This document shows, piece after piece, positions 34,275-42,246 of a DNA stretch of 64,000 nucleotides (its first letter is position 1; each line of letters starts with the position of its first letter). The stretch spans positions 620,001 through 684,000 of the forward strand of contig NZ_BNAG01000004.1 of the NCBI RefSeq assembly GCF_014653175.1. The letters are read 5' to 3'. The DNA is from Roseivirga thermotolerans. GTDB lineage: Bacteria > Bacteroidota > Bacteroidia > Cytophagales > Cyclobacteriaceae. The translations under genes were made by a program, and so were the position numbers. The notes below the pieces were generated by a model. The model was not told where the DNA came from. It made no database searches and saw only the letters and a list, made by a program, of their open reading frames with translations.

Positions 34275-35489
34275 TTAAAAGTTGTTTTCAACCCATTGAT
34301 CTTTTGGGGCAATGAGCATTAAGTCATGGTTAAATATTTCGTTTATTTCAGATTGCTTTGCTGTCCAGATACCCGATGCTATTTTTCTTCTGATCGGCCT
34401 CAAGTCTATAAGCGCCCACTGGTCTGGCAAACCAACAGTCATAAAGAGTTGAACAGGTGCGTAGCTTTTCGATTTAAATTGGTCTTTACCTTGCCAATAA
34501 CGCCTCATAAACCTGATATGCATTGATTTTGAACCTAATTCACTGGCCAGACTATCTACCCAGTGACCAACATCTTTATAACCGATTGGACTTTTAACTT
34601 TTGTGGTATGATAGCTGCCCATTTTTATAAGCACTTTCGGATATTGGTCTCCTTGCCGGGCTTCTTCCAACTTCCTTTCAAGGTTTTCTTTCATATAGGC
34701 GATTCGTGTGGTATTGTTTTTTCCATACTCGCCATTTTCGTGATGACAATAGATTTGCCAGGACTTTCTAATGGCCGTAATCAACTCCTGTGCCTTGGCA
34801 TTACTAGAACTGAACAAACTGAAAAAGCCTGCTATTGTGGCGTTTTCTAAAGACTCACAACTTCGATGCTTTTCACTGATTTTGTTCCAGGCCTTTTTAG
34901 AGTCCTCCAGAGCATTATTGACAGTTCCTTTATCTGCACCAGTATAGAGACCTGCCAATTGGTCGAAAAGCATAGGAAAGGCAAGTGCAAATTCCTGATC
35001 TATTCCCCATATATCGAAATTCAATTTTCTGGCAGTTGTCAGAAAAGTCGCATCTTCCTTTCCTTTGAAAAAGGGGATCGGATATCTGTTATTCTTGCTA
35101 TTGTACCGTTGGTAGAGTTGCCTAAGATTGCCTGTAGTTTCTTCAGGCACTTCAGACAATTTCATTAAAACTTCTGCGGTAAACGGCCCTACTTCAGCTA
35201 TCAGCGTATTGTAACGGTGCTTTGCTGCAATCTTCAGCAGCTCATTGAAGAAAAGAGCCGACTGCTGCGAATTGTGAAGCTCACCAAACAAAACAAATTG
35301 ACTCGATGCTAATTCTTCTTGAATAAGCTCTGCTCCCTCTCCTTCAAAACCATCATTTAAAGTAAAGTAACGGGTATATTCTTTTATATCTGAAGCATCT
35401 AAAGCGTGTTTCTGTGCCAGGCAGGTGGTGGAAATAACGAATAAAAAGAGAAAACTACTGACCTTTTGAATTCTGATTGACCATTTCAT
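34275..35489 (-). CDS. Exported EreA/ChaN-superfamily protein
   Basis: 404 residues with a signal peptide (about 1-25, FLFLFVISTTCLAQ). The core carries FVLFGELHNSQQSALFFNELL and TLIAEVGPFTAEVL, the G-E-x-H and E motifs of the erythromycin esterase / ChaN / TraB-related fold, plus later MGSYHTTKV. Some relatives hydrolyse macrolide lactones, others bind haem or iron; neither activity can be assigned here. It is first in an operon with PadR and a permease, and its promoter region contains the paired pseudo-palindromes, suggesting regulated envelope defence or transport. Macrolide resistance is not inferred. Confidence 0.75.
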   Translation of the reverse strand: MKWSIRIQKVSSFLFLFVISTTCLAQKHALDASDIKEYTRYFTLNDGFEGEGAELIQEELASSQFVLFGELHNSQQSALFFNELLKIAAKHRYNTLIAEVGPFTAEVLMKLSEVPEETTGNLRQLYQRYNSKNNRYPIPFFKGKEDATFLTTARKLNFDIWGIDQEFALAFPMLFDQLAGLYTGADKGTVNNALEDSKKAWNKISEKHRSCESLENATIAGFFSLFSSSNAKAQELITAIRKSWQIYCHHENGEYGKNNTTRIAYMKENLERKLEEARQGDQYPKVLIKMGSYHTTKVKSPIGYKDVGHWVDSLASELGSKSMHIRFMRRYWQGKDQFKSKSYAPVQLFMTVGLPDQWALIDLRPIRRKIASGIWTAKQSEINEIFNHDLMLIAPKDQWVENNF

Positions 35490-35511
35490 ATTCTGTTGCT
35501 GGAGTTATTAC

Positions 35512-35559
35512 TTTCACAATAGTAAATGAAATATATATGTTTCACTATTGCAAATGAAA
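35512..35559 (-). promoter_or_regulatory. Tandem pseudo-palindromic operators (candidate PadR sites)
   Basis: TTTCACAATAGTAAATGAAA (35512-35531) and TTTCACTATTGCAAATGAAA (35540-35559) agree at 17 of 20 positions; each has TTTCA/TGAAA arms, and centres are 28 bases apart. The proximal copy is 23 bases upstream of the first ATG. A TACTATTG -7-like box on the minus strand (35517-35524) lies inside the proximal copy, so binding could block transcription. Confidence 0.55.
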
Positions 35560-35623
35560 TACATACGGTTGATCATTAACTGTCGAAAATGTGAATTGAA
35601 ACGTTCAGAAAGCTTCCTGAAAG

Positions 35624-36559
35624 CTAATAACCGGCCTCCCGATTTACCTTGTGCAGCAAATCTCTCCCTTCTATTAAACGCTTTGTATTTTCCAAAACCA
35701 GTTGCATGGCCGACTGTGGAGCGGTTACACTAGCTACGTGCGGTGTAATTCTGATTTTCGGATGTTTCCAAAACGGATGTCCTGAAGGCAAAGGCTCTTC
35801 CCTAAATACATCAAGCAGTGCTCCGGAAAGCCTGCCGGAATCGAGAGCGAGCAGCAGATCATTCTCCACCAGATGGTTTCCCCTTGCCACATTGATAAGG
35901 AAAGCACCTTCTTTGATCTGTTCAAAAAGGTCTAAGTTCAAAATATCTACGGTGTGTGGTGTAACCGGCAAAAGATTAATGAGCACATCTAGCGGAGCTA
36001 AAAACTGGTTGAGTTCACCACCATTAAAACACTGAACACCAGGGAGTTGTTTAGGTGTTCTGCTGTAGCCCAAAACTTCAAAACCCAATTGTGCAAGAGT
36101 GCTAGCACAATGTCCTCCCAACTCTCCCAAGCCCAAAACTCCTACCTTCAATGAACTGTAAGACAACCTGTTCCAAATTGCTTTCTGTTGGTTTTGCCAG
36201 TGTGCTTGCATACTACGTTGATGCATAAGCACCCCCATTATACAATAGTTGGTCATATCGCGGGTTAGAAACGGATCTACTATTCTGGTAACAGGTATGT
36301 CGCTGGGTATTTGTTGGTCGTTAACCAGGTGGTCTACACCAGCCCCCAGTGAACTGACCCACTTTAGGTTAGGTAGTTTTTGCACCACTCCTTCATCTAA
36401 AGGTTTCCACACAAACAGACCTGAGACTCGGCTTAAATCGGCCTCAGTAGGCCACAAGTGCACTTGGTTTATATAAGTAGATTGAGAAAGGCCTTCTACC
36501 CAAGGCTTAGGATCCCATACCTTAATGGAAAGTAGTACGTCTATTTTCTGCTGATCCAT
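35624..36559 (-). CDS. 2-hydroxyacid dehydrogenase (GhrA-like)
   Basis: 311 residues of the D-isomer-specific 2-hydroxyacid dehydrogenase family. The dinucleotide-binding site is KVGVLGLGELGGHCA (about 138-152); INVARGNHLVENDLLLAL supplies the catalytic Arg region, DVFREEPLP the Glu, and ITPHVASVTAP the catalytic His. The sequence and the lack of a C-terminal regulatory domain resemble the glyoxylate/hydroxypyruvate reductase A subgroup. It reduces small 2-oxoacids with NAD(P)H. The gene overlaps the upstream 3-methyladenine glycosylase gene by 19 bases. Confidence 0.88.
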   Translation of the reverse strand: MDQQKIDVLLSIKVWDPKPWVEGLSQSTYINQVHLWPTEADLSRVSGLFVWKPLDEGVVQKLPNLKWVSSLGAGVDHLVNDQQIPSDIPVTRIVDPFLTRDMTNYCIMGVLMHQRSMQAHWQNQQKAIWNRLSYSSLKVGVLGLGELGGHCASTLAQLGFEVLGYSRTPKQLPGVQCFNGGELNQFLAPLDVLINLLPVTPHTVDILNLDLFEQIKEGAFLINVARGNHLVENDLLLALDSGRLSGALLDVFREEPLPSGHPFWKHPKIRITPHVASVTAPQSAMQLVLENTKRLIEGRDLLHKVNREAGY

Positions 36560-37137
36560 GGATTGTCTTTTATATAAAATCTCCAGGGTTTGAGGGCATC
36601 TTCTTCGGCATAATCTACCCCCACTCTGGTACTGGTTACTATTTCATGTTCTTTGAGGCATGGAGCATCTTCGAGCCAAATGTGCTCACTGAGCAACGAT
36701 AGACCGTAATGCTCCCGGGTGTGTATACCCAAGGCCTGACTGAGCGTTCCTGGACCCGAGCAAAGGCTTTTATCCACCTCTACTTTCTGTCTACGCTTCA
36801 TCATAGTTTCTATGCCTTCAACCGGTTGAACAGCCCTTACCAACACCGCATCGGCCTTGTTACGACCGTTGGTAACTATGTTAAACAAATGATGTATGCC
36901 ATAACACAGGTATACATAGGCAACACCTCCCCGGGCGTACATAATTTCCGTGCGTTTGGTTCTCATTCCATTGTTGGCGTGGCAGGCCTTGTCATTTCTA
37001 CCGCTATAGGCTTCTACTTCTGTAATGATCGCAGAAGTATGGTATCCGTTGACGCAGGTATGTACTGTTTTTCCCAGAACTTCTTTTGCCACCTGGACAA
37101 CATTTTCGCGCAGATAAAAACTTTTTTGAAGCTTCAT
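36541..37137 (-). CDS. DNA-3-methyladenine glycosylase (AAG family)
   Basis: 198 residues from the ATG at 37137; a longer frame to 37167 adds ten unlikely residues. The AAG/MPG fold is shown by AKEVLGKTVHT, IITEVEAYSGRNDKACHA (with the catalytic Glu), GGVAYVYLCYGIHHLFNIV, VLVRAVQP and GPGTLSQALGI. It excises alkylated purines in base excision repair. The 3' end overlaps the hydroxyacid dehydrogenase gene by 19 bases, so the two form an operon. Divergent from the DUF2911 genes (68 bases between ATGs), where a TAAATTCG box at 37155 faces the other way. Confidence 0.94.
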   Translation of the reverse strand: MKLQKSFYLRENVVQVAKEVLGKTVHTCVNGYHTSAIITEVEAYSGRNDKACHANNGMRTKRTEIMYARGGVAYVYLCYGIHHLFNIVTNGRNKADAVLVRAVQPVEGIETMMKRRQKVEVDKSLCSGPGTLSQALGIHTREHYGLSLLSEHIWLEDAPCLKEHEIVTSTRVGVDYAEEDALKPWRFYIKDNPWISRK

Positions 37138-37205
37138 AGCTGACACAAAGCAACTAAATTCGCTCAAATGAGTTTAACTTGTTGAATTAAAAAAACCGAA
37201 CAACA

Positions 37206-37739
37206 ATGAAAAAAGGATTTATTGCTTTAGCTACCCTACTTTTTATTTTTAGCGCTAATGTTGTGCTGGCACAACGCGGACCAGCTGCCAGCCCCACTAC
37301 CACAGTTTCGCAAATGATTGGTAATACGGAAATGACCCTGGTGTATTCCCGACCAAGCCTTGACGGTAGATCGCTGGAAACCCTGGCTCCTAAAGGACAA
37401 GTTTGGAGAACTGGAGCTAATGCCAACACCAAAATTAGTTTTAGCAAAGAGGTAACCATTGGCGGACAAAAACTGCCGGCCGGTGAGTATTCTATGTACA
37501 GCATTCCGGGCGACAACGAATGGACCATTATCATTAACAAGGCCAAAGTGTGGGGCACTAACTACGATGAGTCGCAAGATGTTATCCGTTTCAAAGCCAA
37601 GGCTACTAAAACTGCCAACTCTGTCGAGACCTTTTACATTATGATGCAGGATTTTGACAAGAACAATAAAAACAAAGCCACTATTGAATTGGCCTGGGGC
37701 AATACTTCGGTGAAATTTCCGATTGAAGTAACCAACTAA
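37206..37739 (+). CDS. DUF2911 secreted protein (copy 1)
   Basis: 177 residues with a signal peptide ending VVLAQ. The DUF2911 domain spans most of the mature chain: MTLVYSRPSLDGRS, QVWRTGANANTKISFSKEV, LPAGEYSMYSIPGDNEWTIIINK and a C-terminal beta half. DUF2911 proteins are exported and have no assigned biochemical function. The next gene encodes a longer DUF2911 paralogue; a strong terminator between them argues for separate transcripts. Confidence 0.9.
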   Translation: MKKGFIALATLLFIFSANVVLAQRGPAASPTTTVSQMIGNTEMTLVYSRPSLDGRSLETLAPKGQVWRTGANANTKISFSKEVTIGGQKLPAGEYSMYSIPGDNEWTIIINKAKVWGTNYDESQDVIRFKAKATKTANSVETFYIMMQDFDKNNKNKATIELAWGNTSVKFPIEVTN

Positions 37740-37760
37740 TCGAAGTCCCAAAAACAACTC

Positions 37761-37793
37761 AAAGCTTCTATTCAACGAATGGAAGCTTTTTTT
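37761..37793 (+). terminator. Rho-independent terminator after DUF2911 copy 1
   Basis: AAAGCTTC (37761-37768) pairs with GAAGCTTT (37782-37789), extended by inner ATTC/GAAT around an AAC loop, and runs into a T tract ending about 37793. Confidence 0.85.
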
Positions 37794-37822
37794 ATAAATT
37801 CACATACTCAAAACTAAACCTT

Positions 37823-38668
37823 ATGAAAAGAATTATACTTAGTGCAATTGCTTTGATGGTGGCAACACTTGGCTATGCCCAGATTCAAATGCCAGCCGCC
37901 AGCCCTACCTTTGAACTGAAAGGAACCGTTGGGCTAGCCGAAGTTAAAGTGGTTTACTCACGCCCTAGTGCCAAAGGCCGTAAAGTGGCCGGTGAACTCA
38001 TACCCTACAACGAAGTATGGAGAACCGGTGCCAATGCATCGACCAAAATATCGTTTAGCGAAGACGTAAAGCTGGAAGGAAACCCGGTGCCTGCTGGTGA
38101 GTATGCCTTATATACCATATTTACAGAAGAGGAAGCAACCATTATTCTGAGTAAAAACCTTACCTGGTGGGGCTCATTGGGTTATGACTCAAAAGATGAT
38201 TTGCTGCGCTTTAAGGTACCTGTAAAACACCCTAGCAGTCATTATGAAACCTTTACCATAAGTTTTTCGGACTTTACCATGAACTCTGCTTATCTGAACA
38301 TGAAATGGGAACACACCAAGGCCATGTTCAAAATTGAGAGTGATGTAGACGCAAAGGTGATGGCCCAAATTAAAAGTCAGGTTATTGATGGTAGTCCTCA
38401 AAATCCGGGAGTTTATTTTCAGGCAGCCGGTTACTACTACGACACCGAACGCGATGCTCAACAAGCCCTTGAGTGGGTCAACAAGGCTATTGAAGGCTCT
38501 GGCCAAAAACAATACTGGGTAATTCATCTAAAAGCCAAACTACTCGCCCGACTTGGCAAAAACACTGAGGCAAAAGCAGCGGCTCAGGAGTCTATGAAGT
38601 TGGCCGAGGAAGGTGGAAACCCAGATTATGTGAGGTTAAACCAGAAGTTAATTGCCGGTTTGAAATAA
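37823..38668 (+). CDS. DUF2911 secreted protein with C-terminal helical repeat (copy 2)
   Basis: 281 residues with a signal peptide ending LGYAQ. Residues about 20-165 repeat the DUF2911 pattern (VVYSRPSAKGRKV, EVWRTGANASTKISFSEDV, VPAGEYALYTIF). The C-terminal about 110 residues are an additional TPR-like helical region (DAQQALEWVNKAIEGSGQK, TEAKAAAQESMKLAEEG). It arose by duplication of the neighbouring gene or a shared ancestor, then gained or kept the helical module. Function unknown. Confidence 0.9.
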   Translation: MKRIILSAIALMVATLGYAQIQMPAASPTFELKGTVGLAEVKVVYSRPSAKGRKVAGELIPYNEVWRTGANASTKISFSEDVKLEGNPVPAGEYALYTIFTEEEATIILSKNLTWWGSLGYDSKDDLLRFKVPVKHPSSHYETFTISFSDFTMNSAYLNMKWEHTKAMFKIESDVDAKVMAQIKSQVIDGSPQNPGVYFQAAGYYYDTERDAQQALEWVNKAIEGSGQKQYWVIHLKAKLLARLGKNTEAKAAAQESMKLAEEGGNPDYVRLNQKLIAGLK

Positions 38669-38707
38669 GCTCTGAGTGCTTTTTTAAACAAAAGGGCTAA
38701 AACTATA

Positions 38708-38767
38708 AAGAGGCTGTTTCCTTTGAATCTATACCATTAGATTCGTAGAAAACAGCCTCTTATTTTT
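38708..38767. terminator. Bipartite hairpin terminator
   Basis: Outer arms AAGAGGCTGTTT (38708-38719) and AAACAGCCTCTT (38750-38761) pair perfectly; an inner stem GAATCTA / TAGATTC (38725-38731, 38738-38744) sits within. It is followed by TATTTTTT, and lies between the DUF2911 gene and the convergent THX gene, so it may serve both. Confidence 0.8.
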
Positions 38768-38775
38768 TCTACCCG

Positions 38776-38919
38776 TCAGGCTTTGGTTGCTGACTTCTTG
38801 CTCTTTTCAGAGCTCGCTTTGGTGGTAGTTGTATTTGTTTTGGGCTTTCTTGGCCTAGTGTTGCCAAAAGTTCCCATGGCAATTTTGCCTCTTCTGGTTT
38901 TTCTATCTCCTTTTCCCAT
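38776..38919 (-). CDS. 30S ribosomal protein THX
   Basis: A 47-residue basic protein too short for most gene callers. It starts MGKGDRKTRRGKIAMGTFG and continues NTRPRKPKTN, matching the MGKGDxKTxRGKIxxGxxG(x)xRP(R/K) pattern of the small ribosomal protein THX (bTHX), which is widespread in Bacteroidota and stabilises the 30S head. The tail is K/T/S-rich. It lies 68 bases downstream of the DEAD-box helicase gene on the same strand and is followed by a strong hairpin. The start is fixed by the conserved N-terminus. Confidence 0.92.
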   Translation of the reverse strand: MGKGDRKTRRGKIAMGTFGNTRPRKPKTNTTTTKASSEKSKKSATKA

Positions 38920-38987
38920 AAACTGTCTGTTTAAATTTGGAGAATGAAATTACAAAAGACAGAAACTCCTGTCAACGGTAAGAGAAA

Positions 38988-40718
38988 TTACCTTCTTCTG
39001 CCCTTTCTTGGCGGACGGGCTCTCTCCTTTCTACGGTTTCGTTTCTCAAAACCAAACTCCCTATTTCTGTTCTTCTGTTTTTTAGAATCTCTCGGAGGAC
39101 CATCAGTATCTTCATTTACCCGTATTGCGCGCCCGTTGACGCTAATTCCTCTGAATTTAGAAGAAATGTCTTTGCCCAAAACCGGATCCAGATAAAAGAA
39201 GCTACAGTTCTTCTTCACCTCTACCTCTTTGAATGCCCCCTTATCGTAACCTGATACGTCTACTAAGAAATGTACCAAGTCGGCTTTTGTGGCTCCATCA
39301 ATGTCTCCCACATTTATAAAGAAACGCTGAGAGCCATCGCGATTAACAACCGCCCCTCCTCTATCTTCTCTTTTGCCTTGAACCTCGTTCAGATCGTCCG
39401 GTTCGTCAAAATTGGTACCATTGTCAACCGCCAGGTGATCCAGCTGCAGAGACAATAATCTTTTGAGCAAATCATTCTTGCTCAAGCCCAGAAGGTCTTC
39501 ATTCAGGTGAGCCATCAGGTCATTCACCTCTTCATCTACCTTAGTTTTTAAGATAAGATTAGCCCAATGGTTAATACGGCTATATTTGAGGTCGTTTTTA
39601 TTAGGCACCTCAACCAACTCAAACTTTACTCCGAGCTTGTTTTCCAGTTCCTTTATCTTCCTGCCTTCTCTGGGGTTAATAAAAGCCAGCGAAATTCCTT
39701 TTCTACCCGCTCGGCCCGTGCGCCCGCTACGGTGAGTGTAACTCTCTAATTGATCGGGTAAGCTATGGTGAATTACATGCGTAAGGTCGTTTACGTCTAT
39801 CCCTCTTGCCGCCACATCGGTAGCAATGAGTAACTGCATGGAACGTGCCTTAAAACGTTTCATTACCGCATCGCGCTGCCCTTGCGACAAATCGCCATGC
39901 AAGGCTTCAACACCATACCCCATGTTAGAGAAGGCATCGGCAAACTCTTGAGTTTCTCTTTTGGTGCGGCAAAACATTATGCCTCGCATATCGGGCTGAA
40001 TGTCTAAAAACCTTCTAATAGCCGCCAGTTTGTTTGCCGTTTTGGTAATGGCATACTGATGGGCAATATCCAGGTTGCTCTTCTGGTGTGTATTCACCGC
40101 AACTTCGATGGGCGTGTTCATGTATTTGTCTACAATCCGCCTGATTTCTTGAGGCATTGTAGCCGAAAACAACCATATAGACCGGTCGTCTTGAGTATAT
40201 GAAATAATTCGATCTATATCTTCCTTAAAGCCCATGTTGAGCATTTCATCGGCCTCATCGAGCACTACATAACGAACAGCATCTAATGACACTGCCCTCC
40301 GCTCAATCAAGTCGATCAATCGGCCCGGAGTGGCCACAACAATTTGAACGGGCTTTTTAAGGGCCCTGATTTGTTTAGATATATCTACTCCTCCGTAAAC
40401 AACTTCTACGTTTAGTTTTCTTTGGTTGGCCACAAAGCTTTGTAACTGCTTGGCCGTTTGCTGACCCAATTCACGGGTAGGTGCCATTACAATGGCCTGT
40501 GTACTATCGTCTTCAAGGTCTATCAAATCGATGAGCGGAAGACCAAAAGCGGCTGTTTTTCCCGTTCCGGTTTGTGCAAGACCAATAAAGTCGGTAGGAT
40601 TATTCGATAATAATTGTGGAATGGCCTGTTCCTGAATAGGTGTTGGTTGTTCAAAACCCAACTGATCCAACACTTCACATAGTTTTGGAGATAGGCCTAA
40701 TGATTTAAAATTTGACAA
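38988..40718 (-). CDS. DEAD-box RNA helicase (DeaD/CsdA type) with DbpA-like RNA-binding domain
   Basis: 576 residues. Q motif (FEQPTPIQEQ), I (AQTGTGKTA), Ia (APTRELGQQ), II (LDEADEM), III (SATMP) and VI (HRSGRTGRAG) are all present in the two RecA-like domains (about 1-375). From about 470 to 550 a DbpA-type RNA-binding domain follows (RFFINVGDIDGATKADLVHF...), then a basic K/R-rich tail (about 550-576). Likely assists ribosome assembly or mRNA unwinding, as in cold-adapted helicases. THX lies just downstream, fitting a translation role. Confidence 0.94.
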   Translation of the reverse strand: MSNFKSLGLSPKLCEVLDQLGFEQPTPIQEQAIPQLLSNNPTDFIGLAQTGTGKTAAFGLPLIDLIDLEDDSTQAIVMAPTRELGQQTAKQLQSFVANQRKLNVEVVYGGVDISKQIRALKKPVQIVVATPGRLIDLIERRAVSLDAVRYVVLDEADEMLNMGFKEDIDRIISYTQDDRSIWLFSATMPQEIRRIVDKYMNTPIEVAVNTHQKSNLDIAHQYAITKTANKLAAIRRFLDIQPDMRGIMFCRTKRETQEFADAFSNMGYGVEALHGDLSQGQRDAVMKRFKARSMQLLIATDVAARGIDVNDLTHVIHHSLPDQLESYTHRSGRTGRAGRKGISLAFINPREGRKIKELENKLGVKFELVEVPNKNDLKYSRINHWANLILKTKVDEEVNDLMAHLNEDLLGLSKNDLLKRLLSLQLDHLAVDNGTNFDEPDDLNEVQGKREDRGGAVVNRDGSQRFFINVGDIDGATKADLVHFLVDVSGYDKGAFKEVEVKKNCSFFYLDPVLGKDISSKFRGISVNGRAIRVNEDTDGPPRDSKKQKNRNREFGFEKRNRRKERARPPRKGRRR

Positions 40719-40827
40719 AAAGGTATTATTTAAAATGAGGTCGCAAAGGTAGGAGTAATAAATGGGAACTTACTGTAAACCAGAATATTTATTCCATCAC
40801 TCCTAAACAATCTAAACTACTTGTAAA

Positions 40828-41916
40828 TCAGCAAAATGCCACCGAATGAATCATGGGTAAATTATGACTCAAAACTTCCCAGGACTCCCCGTCATCGGCA
40901 GATAAATAGAGGTTGCCTGTGGTGGTACCAAAAGCCAGTGTATTACCGACCACATCCAGCGCATGCCTGTACACAATGTCATAGGCCGACTCTTGCGGAA
41001 GCCCCTTTCTAAAGGCTTTCCATGTGGCTCCACCATCGTCTGTACGGCACACACAGAGTGCCCCATCAATGGCCACTCTTAGCATATCACTCACACCCGG
41101 CACTACCCAAGCTCTTTGCGGATTGGTTTCACTTGCCGCAATAGCAAACCCAAAATTAGCCGGACCATTAGCTTCACTAATATCAGCCCAGTTCTTACCT
41201 CCATCGGCCGAACGGTAAATTCCGCAGTGGTTTTGCTGCCACATAACCTGCCTGTTGGCCATGCACCACTCCACCAAATGCGGGTCTTGACCTATTTCAG
41301 AATTTGGATCGGGCAAGAAATCTGCCTTTAGCCCTTTGTTTCTTGGCTCCCAGCTTTTACCTCCATCGGTGGTTTCGAAGGTACCCGCACAACTTATGGA
41401 CACATAGAGGTGGTCCGGATTTTCAGGATTTACCAAAATGGAGTGTATGCCGGGGTAATCTCTTCCCCCACCAAACCATTGATCTTTCCTGCTTGGATGA
41501 TCCCATAAGGCACGAACCAACTCAAAACTGTCTCCATTATTGGTACTCTTAAAAAGCCCTCCGGGCTCTGTTCCAATATATATTGTTCCGGGTTCGCTCT
41601 TTGCACCGGGGCTAAAAGCCCAGAGATAGCGCGTGGTGGCCGGTACACCATCTTTCACTTCTTCACCTTCCGGATATTTGGGTGCTTCCAGCTCTTCCCA
41701 CACTTTTCCATCGGCCGAGCGGTGCAGTTTACAACCCCAGTGTCCGTGATCTAGCATAGCCCACCAATAACCGGTATGCGCATCTATGGCTGCTAAACTC
41801 ACCGGAATACCCAGAAAGTGGGTATCGGTATGTTTCCACTCTTGCGAGCCTTTAGCTCTTTGGTACACCATAAGCCCTTTTCTTGAACCTACGAGAAGAA
41901 TGTTTTTATCTGCCAT
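40828..41916 (-). CDS. BNR/Asp-box repeat beta-propeller protein
   Basis: 362 residues, no signal peptide. At least four Asp-box motifs with the S/T-x-D-G-G-x-x-W pattern (STNNGDSFELV, TTDGGKSWEP, SADGGKNWAD, TDDGGATWKAF, SADDGESWEVL) indicate a propeller of the sialidase/BNR class, but the catalytic residues of sialidases are not seen. The ATG is 23 bases after the stop of the MoaD/ThiS gene, so the two are cotranscribed. Function unknown; a cytoplasmic partner or substrate of a ubiquitin-like sulfur carrier is one possibility. Confidence 0.8.
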   Translation of the reverse strand: MADKNILLVGSRKGLMVYQRAKGSQEWKHTDTHFLGIPVSLAAIDAHTGYWWAMLDHGHWGCKLHRSADGKVWEELEAPKYPEGEEVKDGVPATTRYLWAFSPGAKSEPGTIYIGTEPGGLFKSTNNGDSFELVRALWDHPSRKDQWFGGGRDYPGIHSILVNPENPDHLYVSISCAGTFETTDGGKSWEPRNKGLKADFLPDPNSEIGQDPHLVEWCMANRQVMWQQNHCGIYRSADGGKNWADISEANGPANFGFAIAASETNPQRAWVVPGVSDMLRVAIDGALCVCRTDDGGATWKAFRKGLPQESAYDIVYRHALDVVGNTLAFGTTTGNLYLSADDGESWEVLSHNLPMIHSVAFC

Positions 41917-41939
41917 GGATCTTTTAGTTATGAGTTTTG

Positions 41940-42212
41940 CTAACCACCCGAAAGTGCCTGCATTACATAAAGCTCATCACTGGCTTTAAGTGCATCAGAG
42001 AGTTTTTCTCTGTCTTTAATGAGTTGGTTGCCTATAAAAATATTGACATGTTTTCGCAGTCTTCCTCGCTCATCCACAATGTAGTCTTTCAGCCCTTCAT
42101 ACTCACTCTCAATGAGTTCAACGGCTTCTCTTACATTGCTGCAATTCGCTTCAATAGGCCGTAAATCCGGATAAAAGCGTTTAAGATTAGAGGTAAACTT
42201 TATTGTTGCCAT
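41940..42212 (-). CDS. MoaD/ThiS-like ubiquitin-fold protein
   Basis: 90 residues: a beta-grasp chain ending in the GG needed for activation by an E1-like adenylyltransferase (VMQALSGG). The rest (IKFTSNLKRF, NVREAVELIESEY, HVNIFIGNQLIKD, LYVMQALSGG) matches the MoaD/ThiS family. No moeB, moaE, thiF or thiG is in the window, so neither molybdopterin nor thiazole synthesis is implied. It is cotranscribed with the BNR-repeat protein (23-base gap) and lies 34 bases after the cupin gene. Confidence 0.88.
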   Translation of the reverse strand: MATIKFTSNLKRFYPDLRPIEANCSNVREAVELIESEYEGLKDYIVDERGRLRKHVNIFIGNQLIKDREKLSDALKASDELYVMQALSGG

Positions 42213-42246
42213 ACACTAACCTAAGTTATTCATTTTCAAACAGATT

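Noticed and set aside
34275-35489. Macrolide resistance by an erythromycin esterase
   Set aside because: Only the wide GExH/E fold motif matches; the protein is exported and relatives have other roles.
35548-35733. A short plus-strand frame beginning in the PadR operator region
   Set aside because: It runs into the antisense of the dehydrogenase gene, and no promoter or motif supports it.
40828-41916. Sialidase
   Set aside because: Asp-boxes are present, but no signal peptide and no catalytic Arg triad or Tyr/Glu pair are evident.
41940-42212. Molybdopterin or thiamin synthesis gene
   Set aside because: MoaD/ThiS fold is clear, but no MoaE, MoeB, ThiF or ThiG partner is in the window; the neighbour is a BNR propeller.
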